64,000 nt of DNA from Westiellopsis prolifica IICB1 (GCF_004323185.1 NZ_NAPS01000001.1:1590101-1654100), one strand, 5' to 3'; shown: positions 26,593-36,464, counted from the first letter of the stretch. Notes: generated by a model not told the origin, from the sequence alone. A program made the numbers and translations.

Positions 26593-28344
26593 ATGAGTCG
26601 ATATTTTATGATGCGTCGTATTGTTTTTGTATTTATCTCTTTTTTACTAAACGTTGTAGAAACTCCATTTGTACAAGCACAGACACAAACTAATCAACAA
26701 ACGCAAACACAAAATTCACAAACACAAAATTCACAAACTCCAAATAAAAAACCTGGACTAGAGTCTGAACCAGACTTACTTCCAAGAGCTATCAGATTAT
26801 CAATCGTAAATGGCGTAATTGAATATCTGCAAAATAGTAAACAAGTTACTATCGGATTGGAATGGTCTTTATTACCGATTGATGAAAATTTACTAGAATC
26901 AGCAAGAGAATTCTATGAAAAAGATGAACCAGTAACTTGTTCAATTCGTAATGAGAATCTTGGTAAGTCAAATAAGTGGATTGAGGATTTATCTGAAAAA
27001 TGTCAACAACGTTTGCGTGAAGCATTCATGGTATCAGACCTAAAAACTTTAAATTCTGATCCAAATTCTCAGATAAAATTTCAAAAATATTGGAATCCTG
27101 AAGAAAATGGAGATGGAGTCCAGCTTGTTAAACAAGGATCTGTCACAGCATCGGAGTATTTTGGTCTTCTGCGAGATAATATCCAAATTACAAATTTATT
27201 GAAGAGTAAGGGTATTTCCTATTCTTTTGATGTTAGTGGAGCAACACCCCAAGGACAATTTCCCCGCATTAGTGATCAAGATATTACTTGGGATATGAAA
27301 ATTTATAGGTTTGCTGTTGCGCGTCCACAGAATCAACCTATATATATTTATCGCTTTGTTGTCAAAGCTGTTATAGAACCATTTAATCTCACTTTTGCGA
27401 AAGCGGACAATACAAAAGCTGATTTGAACGTTGCTATCAGCTTTAAGAGAGGGGAAGAAACAGTAGGATTAAGTAATCTAAAGCTTATTGCTTCACCCAT
27501 TCCAATAGAAATACAAATGAAAAAAGGTCAGCAGACGAATTTAAAAAAATTAGAAGACGCCAAAGCTTTTACACAATTAAATACTGCTTTAAGTTTTTTC
27601 GGTAGTCCTGATTTAAGTCAAATAGTCAGTAATAACTTTTTGGGAGGGACTAGTAATACTAGCATTATTACAGGTGGCTTGATTAACGATAAAGTAGCAC
27701 AACCAATTATTGGACTTAATCTGGATCTACTAGATTTAGGTAGTTCTAAAGTTGGTGGTTTACTCGGAATTGGATTAACTGATAATAATTCTCTTTATAT
27801 TGGACCTAGTTTTCAGTATTCTATTCTTACCTTGTCCGCTGGTGGGAGAATTTTTGAAAAAAAAGACTTTACGAGAATAGAACCAGCAGGTGTTATATCT
27901 TTTGATTTATCTCAAGTAATTGGTGGTAAACAACAAAATCGCAAGATTGAGCTTGATGAAAGTAAAGTTGGTGGAGACTGGGGAAAAGCCAGTGAAGAAA
28001 TTGTTAAGGATTTGACACTTGTAGATTGGGGAGTCACTCAAAATCCTAATATTCAGCAATCTTTGACACTCGTTAGAGAAAAAGATTGTACAGGAAATCA
28101 AATTCAACCCACTGAATATGCTGAACTTCCAATTAATATTAGTACAGGTGAAAAATCAAGCTTGAAGTTTATACCTCAAGGTATATACAAATATCAAGGA
28201 CTAGATAAATTACCAATCATATATGCATTACATGATGATGGTGTCCCTGTAGAAAAAAATTTCGATATTAATTTCTGTCCGACTGGAGAAAAACAAACAG
28301 TAAAAAGGATTCGTTTGAGTGTAGAAATGGTTAATCCAAGTTAA
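26593..28344 (+). CDS. Unknown exported protein, 583 aa
   Basis: A signal peptide (about 8-30, ending V-Q-A-Q) is followed by a low-complexity Gln/Thr/Asn linker encoded by a 15-bp tandem repeat (about 26697-26740). The rest is a mixed alpha/beta protein. Residues about 355-440 contain short alternating strands around G-G-L-L-G-I-G-L, Y-I-G-P-S-F-Q-Y-S and S-A-G-G-R-I-F, as in small outer-membrane or porin-like hairpins. The C-terminal part has cysteines in C-T-G-N-Q and F-C-P-T-G that could pair in an oxidising compartment. An in-frame ATG at 26611 is an alternative start. The family is unrecognised. It may form an operon with the 25803 gene. Confidence 0.6.
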   Translation: MSRYFMMRRIVFVFISFLLNVVETPFVQAQTQTNQQTQTQNSQTQNSQTPNKKPGLESEPDLLPRAIRLSIVNGVIEYLQNSKQVTIGLEWSLLPIDENLLESAREFYEKDEPVTCSIRNENLGKSNKWIEDLSEKCQQRLREAFMVSDLKTLNSDPNSQIKFQKYWNPEENGDGVQLVKQGSVTASEYFGLLRDNIQITNLLKSKGISYSFDVSGATPQGQFPRISDQDITWDMKIYRFAVARPQNQPIYIYRFVVKAVIEPFNLTFAKADNTKADLNVAISFKRGEETVGLSNLKLIASPIPIEIQMKKGQQTNLKKLEDAKAFTQLNTALSFFGSPDLSQIVSNNFLGGTSNTSIITGGLINDKVAQPIIGLNLDLLDLGSSKVGGLLGIGLTDNNSLYIGPSFQYSILTLSAGGRIFEKKDFTRIEPAGVISFDLSQVIGGKQQNRKIELDESKVGGDWGKASEEIVKDLTLVDWGVTQNPNIQQSLTLVREKDCTGNQIQPTEYAELPINISTGEKSSLKFIPQGIYKYQGLDKLPIIYALHDDGVPVEKNFDINFCPTGEKQTVKRIRLSVEMVNPS

Positions 28345-28434
28345 AAGTTAAAAGACAAAAGAAAGAAAAATAAAATATATATTTAGGTTTAGTGTCCCTA
28401 AGTTGATTTATGGGGATTATCTTTTGACTGACCA

Positions 28435-28500
28435 TTCCGAGCAGGGTACAAGAAAGCGGACTCGTCCGTGGAATAAATCGAAAATCGAAAATCCAAAATC
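28435..28500. repeat. Dispersed repeat, also near 63100-63150
   Basis: The 26 bases at 28435-28460, including CCGAGCAGGGTACAAGAAAG, occur as an exact reverse complement at 63125-63150. The homology continues more weakly into ATCGAAAATCCAAAAT. The element lies between the exported protein and the aldo/keto reductase. Confidence 0.7.
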
Positions 28501-28606
28501 GGATGACTTTTATCTTTTTACTTTTTAACTGATTTGCTGTAAGCTAAACTTGATTTTTGCCATTTTCTTACCGCCTTAATCTCATGACAGCAGTGGAGAA
28601 ATAACC

Positions 28607-29605
28607 ATGTTAACGCGTCAGTTGGGAAAGAACGGGCCGACTATATCAGCAATCGGCCTTGGATGTATGGGTATGTCGGATTTCTATGGACCAGCAGACC
28701 GAGAGGAGAGCATCGCAACTATTCATGCTGCTCTCGATGCAGGTATAACATTACTAGATACTGGTGATTTTTATGGAATGGGTCACAACGAACTGTTATT
28801 GCATGAAGCACTGACAGGACGACGACGGGAAGATGTGTTTATTGCAGTCAAATTTGGAGCGTTGCGATCGCCTGATGGTAATTTTATCGGTTTTGATGCT
28901 CGTCCTCAAGCTGTGAAAACTGCACTTGCCTATACATTACAACGATTAGGAACCGATTATATAGACCTGTATCAACCAGCTCGGCTCGATCCAGCAGTGC
29001 CAATTGAAGATACAATCGGAGCGATCGCCGAAATGATCCAAGCTGGATATATTAGATATGTCGGATTGTCTGAAGCAAGTGCAGACACGCTGCGACGCGC
29101 ACATGCGATTCATCCGCTTACCTGGTTGCAAATCGAATACTCACTTCTCAGTCGTGGAATTGAAAATGAAATTCTCCCGACTGTGCGGGAATTGGGTATT
29201 GGGGTCACCGCTTACGGTGTACTTTCGCGGGGTTTGTTGAGTGGTCATTGGTCAAAAGACCGTTCCCAAACAGCGCAGGATTTCCGCAGTCATTTACCCC
29301 GCTTTTCTGGAGAAAATCTGGAGCGGAATTTGTCGCTAGTCGAAGCACTCCGCAGTATTGCAGAAGAACAGAATGCGACTGTTGCACAAGTGGCGATCGC
29401 TTGGGTTTTGTCACGAGGTAATGATATCATTCCGTTGATTGGAGCGCGACGTCGCAATCGGTTAGAAGAAGCACTCGCTGCTATCAATCTACACCTTACA
29501 GATAATCAACTAGCTCAAATTGAAACAGCAATTCCACCTGACGCTGTCGCTGGCGATCGTTATGATTCAGATCAGATGGCGATTTTGGATAGCGAAAAGA
29601 GTTGA
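28607..29605 (+). CDS. Aldo/keto reductase
   Basis: An NADPH-dependent oxidoreductase with a TIM-barrel fold, 332 residues. Motifs are L-G-C-M-G-M-S (18-24), L-L-D-T-G-D-F-Y-G (49-57, with Asp51 and Tyr56 of the catalytic tetrad), V-K-F-G (81-84, Lys82) and the C-terminal cofactor region I-P-L-I-G-A-R-R. At the fourth tetrad position the usual Q-H-R is P-A-R, so the catalytic His is Ala125. This substitution is found in a recognisable subset of the family and may change substrate range rather than abolish activity. The natural substrate is unknown. A single gene. Confidence 0.94.
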   Translation: MLTRQLGKNGPTISAIGLGCMGMSDFYGPADREESIATIHAALDAGITLLDTGDFYGMGHNELLLHEALTGRRREDVFIAVKFGALRSPDGNFIGFDARPQAVKTALAYTLQRLGTDYIDLYQPARLDPAVPIEDTIGAIAEMIQAGYIRYVGLSEASADTLRRAHAIHPLTWLQIEYSLLSRGIENEILPTVRELGIGVTAYGVLSRGLLSGHWSKDRSQTAQDFRSHLPRFSGENLERNLSLVEALRSIAEEQNATVAQVAIAWVLSRGNDIIPLIGARRRNRLEEALAAINLHLTDNQLAQIETAIPPDAVAGDRYDSDQMAILDSEKS

Positions 29606-29679
29606 AAAGGGATTAGAGATTGGGGAATGGGGAAGAGATTTTCTGGCGTTGCTGAATCAAGATATGAAAGCCAATACGC

Positions 29680-29760
29680 TTGGTGTTAAGAATTTTTCGT
29701 CATAATTTTAAGCATGTAGAAACATTGCACTGCAACGTCTCTAGACATCGAAAAACCACG
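29680..29760. repeat. Hairpin-repeat remnant
   Basis: TTTTCGTCATAATTTT followed by ATGTAGA and TTGCACTGCAACGTCTCTAGA resembles the CGTCATAATTTT-linked palindromes at 21617-21658 and 38576-38620, here with the core replaced by a GTTGCA-type hairpin like that at 40933-40955. Confidence 0.5.
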
Positions 29761-29822
29761 CCAATAATCTTAACCGAACTGTATTGAGATATAAGGTAAC
29801 TTACCTAACTTCCAATTTCTTG

Positions 29823-30770
29823 CTATAAATTAGCCTTAAGTTGTCGCAATTGCTTTTTCAAATTCTCCAATCTACTTTCCCACTGATTTTTATTAACAGG
29901 TACGGGGATATCTACTGCTGGTAAAGCTGAATTGAGATTGCGGTAGTATTCCCAAATTTCCCAGTAGGGACAACCTGGTTGAATGCGAATACCTGCCCAA
30001 TGTAAATATTGTAGGGGTTGATTGACTGCGGGATCAAATAGTACATGATCCTGAGTTTGAAAATTTGGAGTTCCCGCCCAATTTCCTGGTGCTTTCCCCT
30101 CACGACGGACTATATTAAAACGACGAGGAATGCGCTTGAGAAGCATATAGTTGATAATTGGTTGGTCAGATGTTTTTTGAGAAAAATCAAAATATTCAGG
30201 ATGAGCAGCACATTCAGCGAAAGTTTCATACAAATCCTGTTCCGAAATTAGGTTTTTCTTAGAACCCCAAAAACCACCATTAAAAATATCTGAAATTTGA
30301 TTTTCACTAAATATTTTGTTTTCTAAAATTCTGGATGTAAAAACATTATCAATACCACCCAAATGTTGATAGTCGCAACAGATAAAATCTACTGTTTTGA
30401 GATAATTGAGATTATCGATAATTCTTTCAAAAACAACAATATCTGTGTCAATGTAAAGAAATTCATCAAAAGGGCCAAACCAACAAGCTTGTTTGCGGAA
30501 TTGATTTGGTCGTGCGAAAAATTTACCGCCGAAACTGTCATGTAATTTATGAGATAGTCGGTTGATGAACTCTAAATCTTCATAAATTCCGACTTGATAA
30601 TGTTTGCTGAGGATGTTGGCAATGTTGTGATAATTGTCATCATAAGGAATCATGACAATTGGCGTTTCTTGGTCATACAATCTGATACTATTGAGGAGTG
30701 CGATCGCATGATCAGTTACCTTGTCATTAGCAATAATATAAATTCCCCGATTCATGAGATTATACCTCAA
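29823..30770 (-). CDS. Npun_R2821/Npun_R2823 family protein (glycosyltransferase-like)
   Basis: A 315-residue cytosolic protein of a cyanobacterial family named after Nostoc punctiforme. The N-terminal N-R-G-I-Y-I-I-A-N-D-K-V-T-D-H-A-I-A-L-L pattern and the central F-L-Y-I-D-T-D-I-V-V (about 118-127) with a D-T-D triad are like GT-A/GT8 glycosyltransferases, where D-x-D binds the metal of the sugar nucleotide. Y-L-H-W-A-G near the end is shared with its neighbour. It is a paralogue of the upstream gene and overlaps it by 11 bp. It is the last gene of the glycan locus; sugar and acceptor are unknown. Confidence 0.87.
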   Translation of the reverse strand: MRYNLMNRGIYIIANDKVTDHAIALLNSIRLYDQETPIVMIPYDDNYHNIANILSKHYQVGIYEDLEFINRLSHKLHDSFGGKFFARPNQFRKQACWFGPFDEFLYIDTDIVVFERIIDNLNYLKTVDFICCDYQHLGGIDNVFTSRILENKIFSENQISDIFNGGFWGSKKNLISEQDLYETFAECAAHPEYFDFSQKTSDQPIINYMLLKRIPRRFNIVRREGKAPGNWAGTPNFQTQDHVLFDPAVNQPLQYLHWAGIRIQPGCPYWEIWEYYRNLNSALPAVDIPVPVNKNQWESRLENLKKQLRQLKANL

Positions 30771-31770
30771 CTTTTATGCCTAATTTTCTAAAAATCCGTG
30801 TCGTTAAACTTGGTGGCGCGTTGTAAGCTTTGGCTTTAGTGTTAAACTTCGGTTGTTGTTCTGGCTGATGCAAATAGCGATAGTGTAAGAATAGATTACG
30901 ATAGGGAAAATCAATATTTTCACCATCACAAACTCGATTAAAAAGCTTGGAAGATAAACCAATATAATGCAAATAAGTTAATCTATTACCCTGATCATAG
31001 AGAACATGATTTCGGTTTTCAAAATGCGGAGAAGTCACACAACAGCCAGTAGCTTTGTTTGCAGGTAAATTCAGGGCAAAATTATAGAATGAAACGTTTG
31101 CTCTCATTCTCATATAGTTGAGAACAGATTGATTGGGAGCAGACATATATAAAACATCTGATTCTCCTGCATTTAATTTAGACAGTAACCAATCTCTTTG
31201 TTCTAGAGGAAATATACCTCGTTTAGAAGCATAAAAACCAGAACAGAAAATTTCTGAATTAATTTGTTGTTGATTAAATATTTCTAAAAGCTGAGGAGAT
31301 TGCAAGTTATAGATATGAGCAGGATCTTTATACTGAAAGTCATAGACAACAAAATCATGATCTTCTAACTGCTCAAAAATAAAATCTAAAGGCTGCATCA
31401 CTAAGGTATCAGCATCTAAATAAATAAAATTTTCAAAGAGACTATCAGAATCAAATGCACAGTAACGGCGATTTTCACCTACTCTGTAAAACTTTTTAAT
31501 TCCTCTTTCTTCCCAAGTTTGAATAGCATTTGGATGAGATTGCCATACTTTCAAAGAAAACTCTTCCCAACGAGTAAAAATATCATTATTTTCTAGTAGA
31601 GTGACATTATTTCGCGATGCAACTTCGGCACGAACTTTTTCTATTTGGTCATTATAGGCAATCACACATACAGGTAAATTATTGCCAGCATTAACTTCTA
31701 TACTATTCAGTAACGCTACTAATTGATTATAAACTAAATCATTGGCTAAAGTATAGATTCCATTTTTCAT
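30760..31770 (-). CDS. Npun_R2821/Npun_R2823 family protein (glycosyltransferase-like), second copy
   Basis: A 336-residue relative of the adjacent gene, sharing the opening N-G-I-Y-T-L-A-N-D-x-V-Y-N-Q-L-V-A-L-L-N-S-I and the D-x-D element F-I-Y-L-D-A-D-T-L-V (about 130-139). It also shares N-H-V-L-Y-D and Y-L-H-Y-I-G near the end. The two arose by tandem duplication and are now quite divergent. The last 11 bp overlap the start of the downstream copy, and 10 bp separate it from the GT10-like gene upstream. A role in adding sugars to the product of this locus is inferred from the fold and context. Confidence 0.87.
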   Translation of the reverse strand: MKNGIYTLANDLVYNQLVALLNSIEVNAGNNLPVCVIAYNDQIEKVRAEVASRNNVTLLENNDIFTRWEEFSLKVWQSHPNAIQTWEERGIKKFYRVGENRRYCAFDSDSLFENFIYLDADTLVMQPLDFIFEQLEDHDFVVYDFQYKDPAHIYNLQSPQLLEIFNQQQINSEIFCSGFYASKRGIFPLEQRDWLLSKLNAGESDVLYMSAPNQSVLNYMRMRANVSFYNFALNLPANKATGCCVTSPHFENRNHVLYDQGNRLTYLHYIGLSSKLFNRVCDGENIDFPYRNLFLHYRYLHQPEQQPKFNTKAKAYNAPPSLTTRIFRKLGIKVEV

Positions 31771-31780
31771 ATTTTTATCC

Positions 31781-32725
31781 TTACTTGTTCACAAAATTTG
31801 ATAACCAGTTGAGCAAATTTAATTCATGTAAAATAATTTGACGAGCTTCAGCTATAGCATCTTTAGCTTCATACCAAGCATCAGGAGTTTTAGTCATTTC
31901 TCGAATGTAATTAATACCTTTTTCATCCAAACTAGGTAAGCGTAAAAAACTACCGGGTGGTAATAACTTATCAGCTGCTGAACCTCCATAGTAAATTGGT
32001 AAACACCATGCTAAAAGTGCATCCCATAATTTTTCACTAACATACCAATTATTGCCGCTATAATTTTCAATTGCTAGATTGTAATAGTACGGAGCCATGC
32101 CATACCATTTGTTACTTAATTCACCTGAAGATTGTACCCAGTTTGGTAAATCTCGTCCGTAAAAATCAACTATAATTCTACTAGTTTGTAAAGCCTGCAA
32201 AAAATCTAAACGCTGGCGATGGTTAGCAGTACGACTAATTCCAGAAGTAATCCAACTACAATTGGAAATCTTTGCTGGCGGTGACATTTCATCCAAATCT
32301 CGAAAGGAATTAGCATGATACCAGATTGCAGGCATATAATCAGGATTTGGAGCAAAATCATCAGGACCCGAAACATAACCGCAATATTTTTGAGCTTCTT
32401 GATAAGCTAGTTTATGTTTTTCAACAACTTCATCTAGAGGTGGTTCACGTAGTAAATAAATAATTTTTTCTTGGGGAACATTACGTAGAAAATTTTTAAT
32501 CTTAATTTCAGAATTTTGTGGTTTCAGGAAGTTATCTAACCAAGATGTTTTTTGATTAGGTTTAGGGAAATTAAACTGATACATTAATAGAAAATCTGGC
32601 TTGGATGCTAGTGATTGCATTTGTATATTTCCCCAAATACCAAACGGTTGGGGTGTTTGTTGCCATAGCCAATCAGCTTGTTTTTCTAATGCGTGATAGC
32701 TGCTAATCATGCCAATTTTTGTCAT
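31781..32725 (-). CDS. GT10 (fucosyltransferase-like) glycosyltransferase
   Basis: A 314-residue enzyme. The C-terminal region has N-L-A-I-E-N-Y-S-G-N-N-W-Y-V-S-E-K-L-W-D-A-L (about 222-243), then L-P-I-Y-Y-G-G. This corresponds to the GDP-fucose-binding alpha-1,3-fucosyltransferase signature of family GT10 (F-x-x-x-F-E-N-S ... Y-V-T-E-K-x-x-x-A). The N-terminal half has L-L-R-E-P-P, typical of the acceptor domain. It therefore probably transfers fucose or a related sugar from GDP. It lies between the duplicated Npun genes and a GT4 gene, all on the minus strand and closely spaced. Confidence 0.87.
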   Translation of the reverse strand: MTKIGMISSYHALEKQADWLWQQTPQPFGIWGNIQMQSLASKPDFLLMYQFNFPKPNQKTSWLDNFLKPQNSEIKIKNFLRNVPQEKIIYLLREPPLDEVVEKHKLAYQEAQKYCGYVSGPDDFAPNPDYMPAIWYHANSFRDLDEMSPPAKISNCSWITSGISRTANHRQRLDFLQALQTSRIIVDFYGRDLPNWVQSSGELSNKWYGMAPYYYNLAIENYSGNNWYVSEKLWDALLAWCLPIYYGGSAADKLLPPGSFLRLPSLDEKGINYIREMTKTPDAWYEAKDAIAEARQIILHELNLLNWLSNFVNK

Positions 32726-32801
32726 AATAATTAGTGGTTATTTTTTAATAATTCAACTTTGTGTCTTAGTGTCTTGGTGGTTCAATAAATATTTATAATC
32801 A

Positions 32802-34025
32802 TCAGCCTGATATAATTAATTCAGGATGGAGATATTCATCAACGTAACTAAGGATTTTGGCAGCACGATTTTCCCAGGAAAATTGTTTGACAAATTCGAT
32901 GATCTCTGGGTATCCTTCTTCTCTACGAGGATATGTTTCTAGTACCTGCTTTAATGCTGCGGCAAATTTCCTGGGATTATCTGGTTCACACCAAGCAGCG
33001 ATCGCGTTAGTTTTTTTAAACTCCATTAATGAGGGAATTTCTGTTGCGACAATTGGATTACCAGAGGCTAAGTAATCAAATAATTTCATTGGTGATGTAA
33101 ATGTTGCAGCTGCACCGGAACAGTGAGGATGAGCTAAAACATCAGCTGCTTGTAATAAAGATGCTAAATCTTCATGCAATATATAACCTAAAAAACTGAT
33201 GTTATTCGCCTGTTGTTGTTGCGCTAATTGTTGATAGTAAGCAATTTCTTTTGCATCGCCACCTGCACAAACAAATTCGATATTTGCTAATTGTTTGGCA
33301 ACCTCAATTAAAATATCAATTCCTTTAAATTGTCTTAAGGCTCCTGAATAAATTACTAGTTGTTTACGTCCATTCTTAAGTAGTTTTTGCCGCCATTTTC
33401 TTGCTTTCTCTGGTTGTCTTTCTATAAAAAAGCGATTATAGCCATTATGCAATTTTATTACTTTTTCGGCTGGCATTCCTTTAGCAATCATCCCATCTCG
33501 GACGGTATCAGCAACTGTAACAGCTACTTGAAATAAGGGATGATTAACGATTTCTGGCTCGAATTTTTTGTCTTCATGGTGATGATGTTCGTAAATAGCG
33601 GGAACGCCATGTTTGATAGCAGCTTTGATAAAATTCCAGTTCCAAGCATGAACAAGTTTGGTTTGAGAAAGAATATGAAATGGTAAATAATACTTTGTGG
33701 CGATGGTATTAGAATTAGTGAATTTTCTTTTGATATGATCAATAGGCCAGGGCATTGGTAAGGGTGCGATTTTTAATTTATCTTGCAGATTGTAGTATTT
33801 CACAAGTTCTGCTGATACTTTTATTGGTTGAAAAGGACGCGCTAAATTTAAAGGATTGAGTGCAGATAATCCTTTCGAGGGATAAGCTAAAACAGTTGAA
33901 TAACCTAAATTAGCTGCTCCATTAGCTGCGTTGGTAGATTGAACTAAACTCGCTCCCGGTTTTGGGATTTCGTCTATCAAAAAAAATACGTAATGTTTGT
34001 GAGCAAAAGAATTTTTCATATTCAA
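32802..34025 (-). CDS. GT4 glycosyltransferase
   Basis: A 407-residue GT-B-fold enzyme. Motifs are the donor-site V-I-Y-S-G-A-L-R-Q-F-K-G-I-D-I-L-I (about 220-240), A-D-V-L-A-H-P-H (about 295-302) and S-P-M-K-L-F-D-Y-L-A-S-G-N-P-I-V-A (E-x7-E region, with the second Glu of the usual pair in the E-I-P segment). It would add a sugar to the growing surface glycan. The start overlaps the end of the exporter gene (34022-34025, 4 bp), so translation is coupled. Confidence 0.9.
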   Translation of the reverse strand: MNMKNSFAHKHYVFFLIDEIPKPGASLVQSTNAANGAANLGYSTVLAYPSKGLSALNPLNLARPFQPIKVSAELVKYYNLQDKLKIAPLPMPWPIDHIKRKFTNSNTIATKYYLPFHILSQTKLVHAWNWNFIKAAIKHGVPAIYEHHHHEDKKFEPEIVNHPLFQVAVTVADTVRDGMIAKGMPAEKVIKLHNGYNRFFIERQPEKARKWRQKLLKNGRKQLVIYSGALRQFKGIDILIEVAKQLANIEFVCAGGDAKEIAYYQQLAQQQQANNISFLGYILHEDLASLLQAADVLAHPHCSGAAATFTSPMKLFDYLASGNPIVATEIPSLMEFKKTNAIAAWCEPDNPRKFAAALKQVLETYPRREEGYPEIIEFVKQFSWENRAAKILSYVDEYLHPELIISG

Positions 34026-36271
34026 TTTAGTTTAATACTATCTTCAAAAGTTTCTAAATAATTAAGTAAGCGGATGGCAGATTGTAGCGCTTTTTGAAGA
34101 AATTCATTTTCTTGCTGAGGATTCTTTATTGATTGATTTAAAAGTAAACGCAAATAGTTAATGATTTCGTTAATATCTGTGTAAAATTTCTTTACGGTAT
34201 TTTTGAGGTTTAAGTGTCGGAAGTTTATGTTGTTTTTTTCTGGGTTAGGAGATAGATTTTGCCATGTCATTTCTATGTTGATGATATCTTCCACAACATC
34301 AACAATATTGAGAATTTTCAAAGCAGATTTGTAAGCGTCTGCGATTAAATTCTGTCTTTCTTGAGGATTGTCTGCTAAGTTATCAACTAATAACAGTAGC
34401 AAACCAATCATTGAGTTTAACCGTATGCGAAATTCATGATAAATCCGCATTAAACCTTCTTGATATTTGCTGGTAGATGTTTTCTGTTCGTCAAATTGCA
34501 TTGAGTACAAACGGGAATAATGACCATTTTTTTGTAAGAGTTCTTGATGAGTTCCTACTTCTACTACACGGCCTTGATCTAAGACGGCGATTTGATCAGC
34601 TTTCTGCACGGTAGATAAGCGGTGTGCAATTACCAAGGTGGTACGATCGCGACTGAGATCATCTATGGCTTGTTGTACTAAGCGTTCAGAAACTGTATCT
34701 AAGGCGCTGGTAGCTTCATCTAATATGAGGATGTCTGGATTTTGTAACAAAGCCCGTGCGATCGCCAGACGCTGTTTTTGTCCACCTGATAACATGACAC
34801 CGCGATCGCCAATCAATGTATCAAATCCTTGGGGTAATTTACTGATAAATTCGTAAGCATTAGCCTGCTGAGTTGCAGTAATAATTTCATCATCGCTAGC
34901 ATCAGTACGTCCGTAAGCAATGTTGTTTCGCACTGAATCATTAAACAAAAACGTGTCTTGACTAACTATTCCCATCCCTTTACGTAGAGATGTAATTTCA
35001 AACTCCCGTATGTCAATTCCATCAATGGTAATAGAACCGGAAACCGGGTCATAAAATCTTGGTAAAAGGTCTGCAATAGTTGATTTTCCCGCGCCAGAAG
35101 TACCTACCAAAGCTAAAGTTGTACCATGTGGTAGAGATAAATCCACATCTTTGAGTACCATTTTTTCATGACCGGGGTAAGCAAAAGATATATGATTAAA
35201 ATTAATACTATTTTTTATTCTAATGTAAGTAATACTACCGTTTTTCATTAAAGGCTTGTCATCCCGGCGCAGAAAGTCAGCAGTTACTTCTACACTGGTG
35301 GTTGCATTTGCAAAGCTATTGCGGAGAGTATTTAACTGAGCAATTAACGGTAATAATCTCAGTAAAATTAATAAATACGTGAGTAAGACTGTTGAAAGTG
35401 AAGTAATTTCTTTTTGAAAAAACGTGCGGCTTAAGATGACTATTAATAATAGAGAAATAACTCCCATCACCTCACTGATTGGTGCGATCGCTTCCGAATT
35501 CATTTGAGAGCGAAAATCGGCTTTTTCACGTTCTCGAATAAATTTTTGAATACGTTGATATTCTCTTGCTTCGTTACCTGTTGCTTTAACTAACCGAATA
35601 CCACTGAGAATTTCTAAAATCGCGACTGAATATGCTTTTGACATTTCACTCAGCAGTTTTCCAAAAGTGCGAGAGCGAGCAATTATATACTGATTAATTA
35701 GTGTCACGAAAGATAGCAAAATAGTAGCAGCAATTGTTAACTGCCAAGAAATCGATATTAGTAGACCGACAAAAACTAAGATCGTAATTCCTAGAATTAC
35801 TAATTTTACGCTATTGCTAATCGTAGTTGCAGCCCTACCAATTTCCCCACCCAAGCGATTGATTAAATCCCCAACTTTCATCTTGGCATAATAGTCTATA
35901 TCTATTTCTAGTAATAGCTGTACACCTACTTCTCGCATGTCAGAAGTCAAGCGACGTGATAAATAGCTAGATGTTAAAGCACTAGCATAATTCGCTATAT
36001 TTTTTAAAAAAATTATTAATATAATTGCTCCAGACATTAGCCATAAACGGTTATTATCCGACATTTTATCAAACGGAGATATAATCGCTTTCAGAATAGG
36101 AGGAGCGTTACTTAAGTCTACTTCTTGTCCCACAATTTTTAAAATTATAGGCACAATTAAAGTTGTACCTACTCCGTTAAATAAAGCTCCAGAAAATCCT
36201 AATACTATTGTGAGAAAAATTAGACCTGGATAGGGTTTAGCAAATCTGAGTAGTAGTTTCTGAGTAGACAT
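34022..36271 (-). CDS. MsbA-like ABC exporter with C-terminal HisKA-like hairpins
   Basis: A full-size half-transporter (749 aa, against about 580-610 for MsbA-type). Transmembrane helices span about 1-320. The ATPase has Walker A G-T-S-G-A-G-K-S-T (390-398), Q-loop V-S-Q-D, signature L-S-G-G-Q (494-498), Walker B I-L-I-L-D-E (514-519) and switch His550. It would flip or export a lipid-linked glycan. After residue 600 there is an extension. Residues about 605-665 have Y-H-E-F-R-I-R-L-N-S-M-I-G and L-N-I-V-D-V-V-E-D-I, matching the dimerisation/phosphoacceptor helices of histidine kinases (His612). Residues about 702-745 are a second, more degenerate copy. No HATPase domain follows. It sits between sugar-transferase genes. 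Confidence 0.9.
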   Translation of the reverse strand: MSTQKLLLRFAKPYPGLIFLTIVLGFSGALFNGVGTTLIVPIILKIVGQEVDLSNAPPILKAIISPFDKMSDNNRLWLMSGAIILIIFLKNIANYASALTSSYLSRRLTSDMREVGVQLLLEIDIDYYAKMKVGDLINRLGGEIGRAATTISNSVKLVILGITILVFVGLLISISWQLTIAATILLSFVTLINQYIIARSRTFGKLLSEMSKAYSVAILEILSGIRLVKATGNEAREYQRIQKFIREREKADFRSQMNSEAIAPISEVMGVISLLLIVILSRTFFQKEITSLSTVLLTYLLILLRLLPLIAQLNTLRNSFANATTSVEVTADFLRRDDKPLMKNGSITYIRIKNSINFNHISFAYPGHEKMVLKDVDLSLPHGTTLALVGTSGAGKSTIADLLPRFYDPVSGSITIDGIDIREFEITSLRKGMGIVSQDTFLFNDSVRNNIAYGRTDASDDEIITATQQANAYEFISKLPQGFDTLIGDRGVMLSGGQKQRLAIARALLQNPDILILDEATSALDTVSERLVQQAIDDLSRDRTTLVIAHRLSTVQKADQIAVLDQGRVVEVGTHQELLQKNGHYSRLYSMQFDEQKTSTSKYQEGLMRIYHEFRIRLNSMIGLLLLLVDNLADNPQERQNLIADAYKSALKILNIVDVVEDIINIEMTWQNLSPNPEKNNINFRHLNLKNTVKKFYTDINEIINYLRLLLNQSIKNPQQENEFLQKALQSAIRLLNYLETFEDSIKLN

Positions 36272-36464
36272 TGGGAAGTGAAATCAAAATATACTCATTC
36301 TTAACATGATTATTGACTAAATGTTTGAAATAGCTCAAAAGTGATGTTGAGAAAGTTAAATAATTAGAATATTGGTATTCAGTGTTTTTACGGTTGCATC
36401 TTGATTTATGTAAAGGTTAGTCAATCCAAATATAATCAGATTTTAGAATGCATATTATCAAAAC

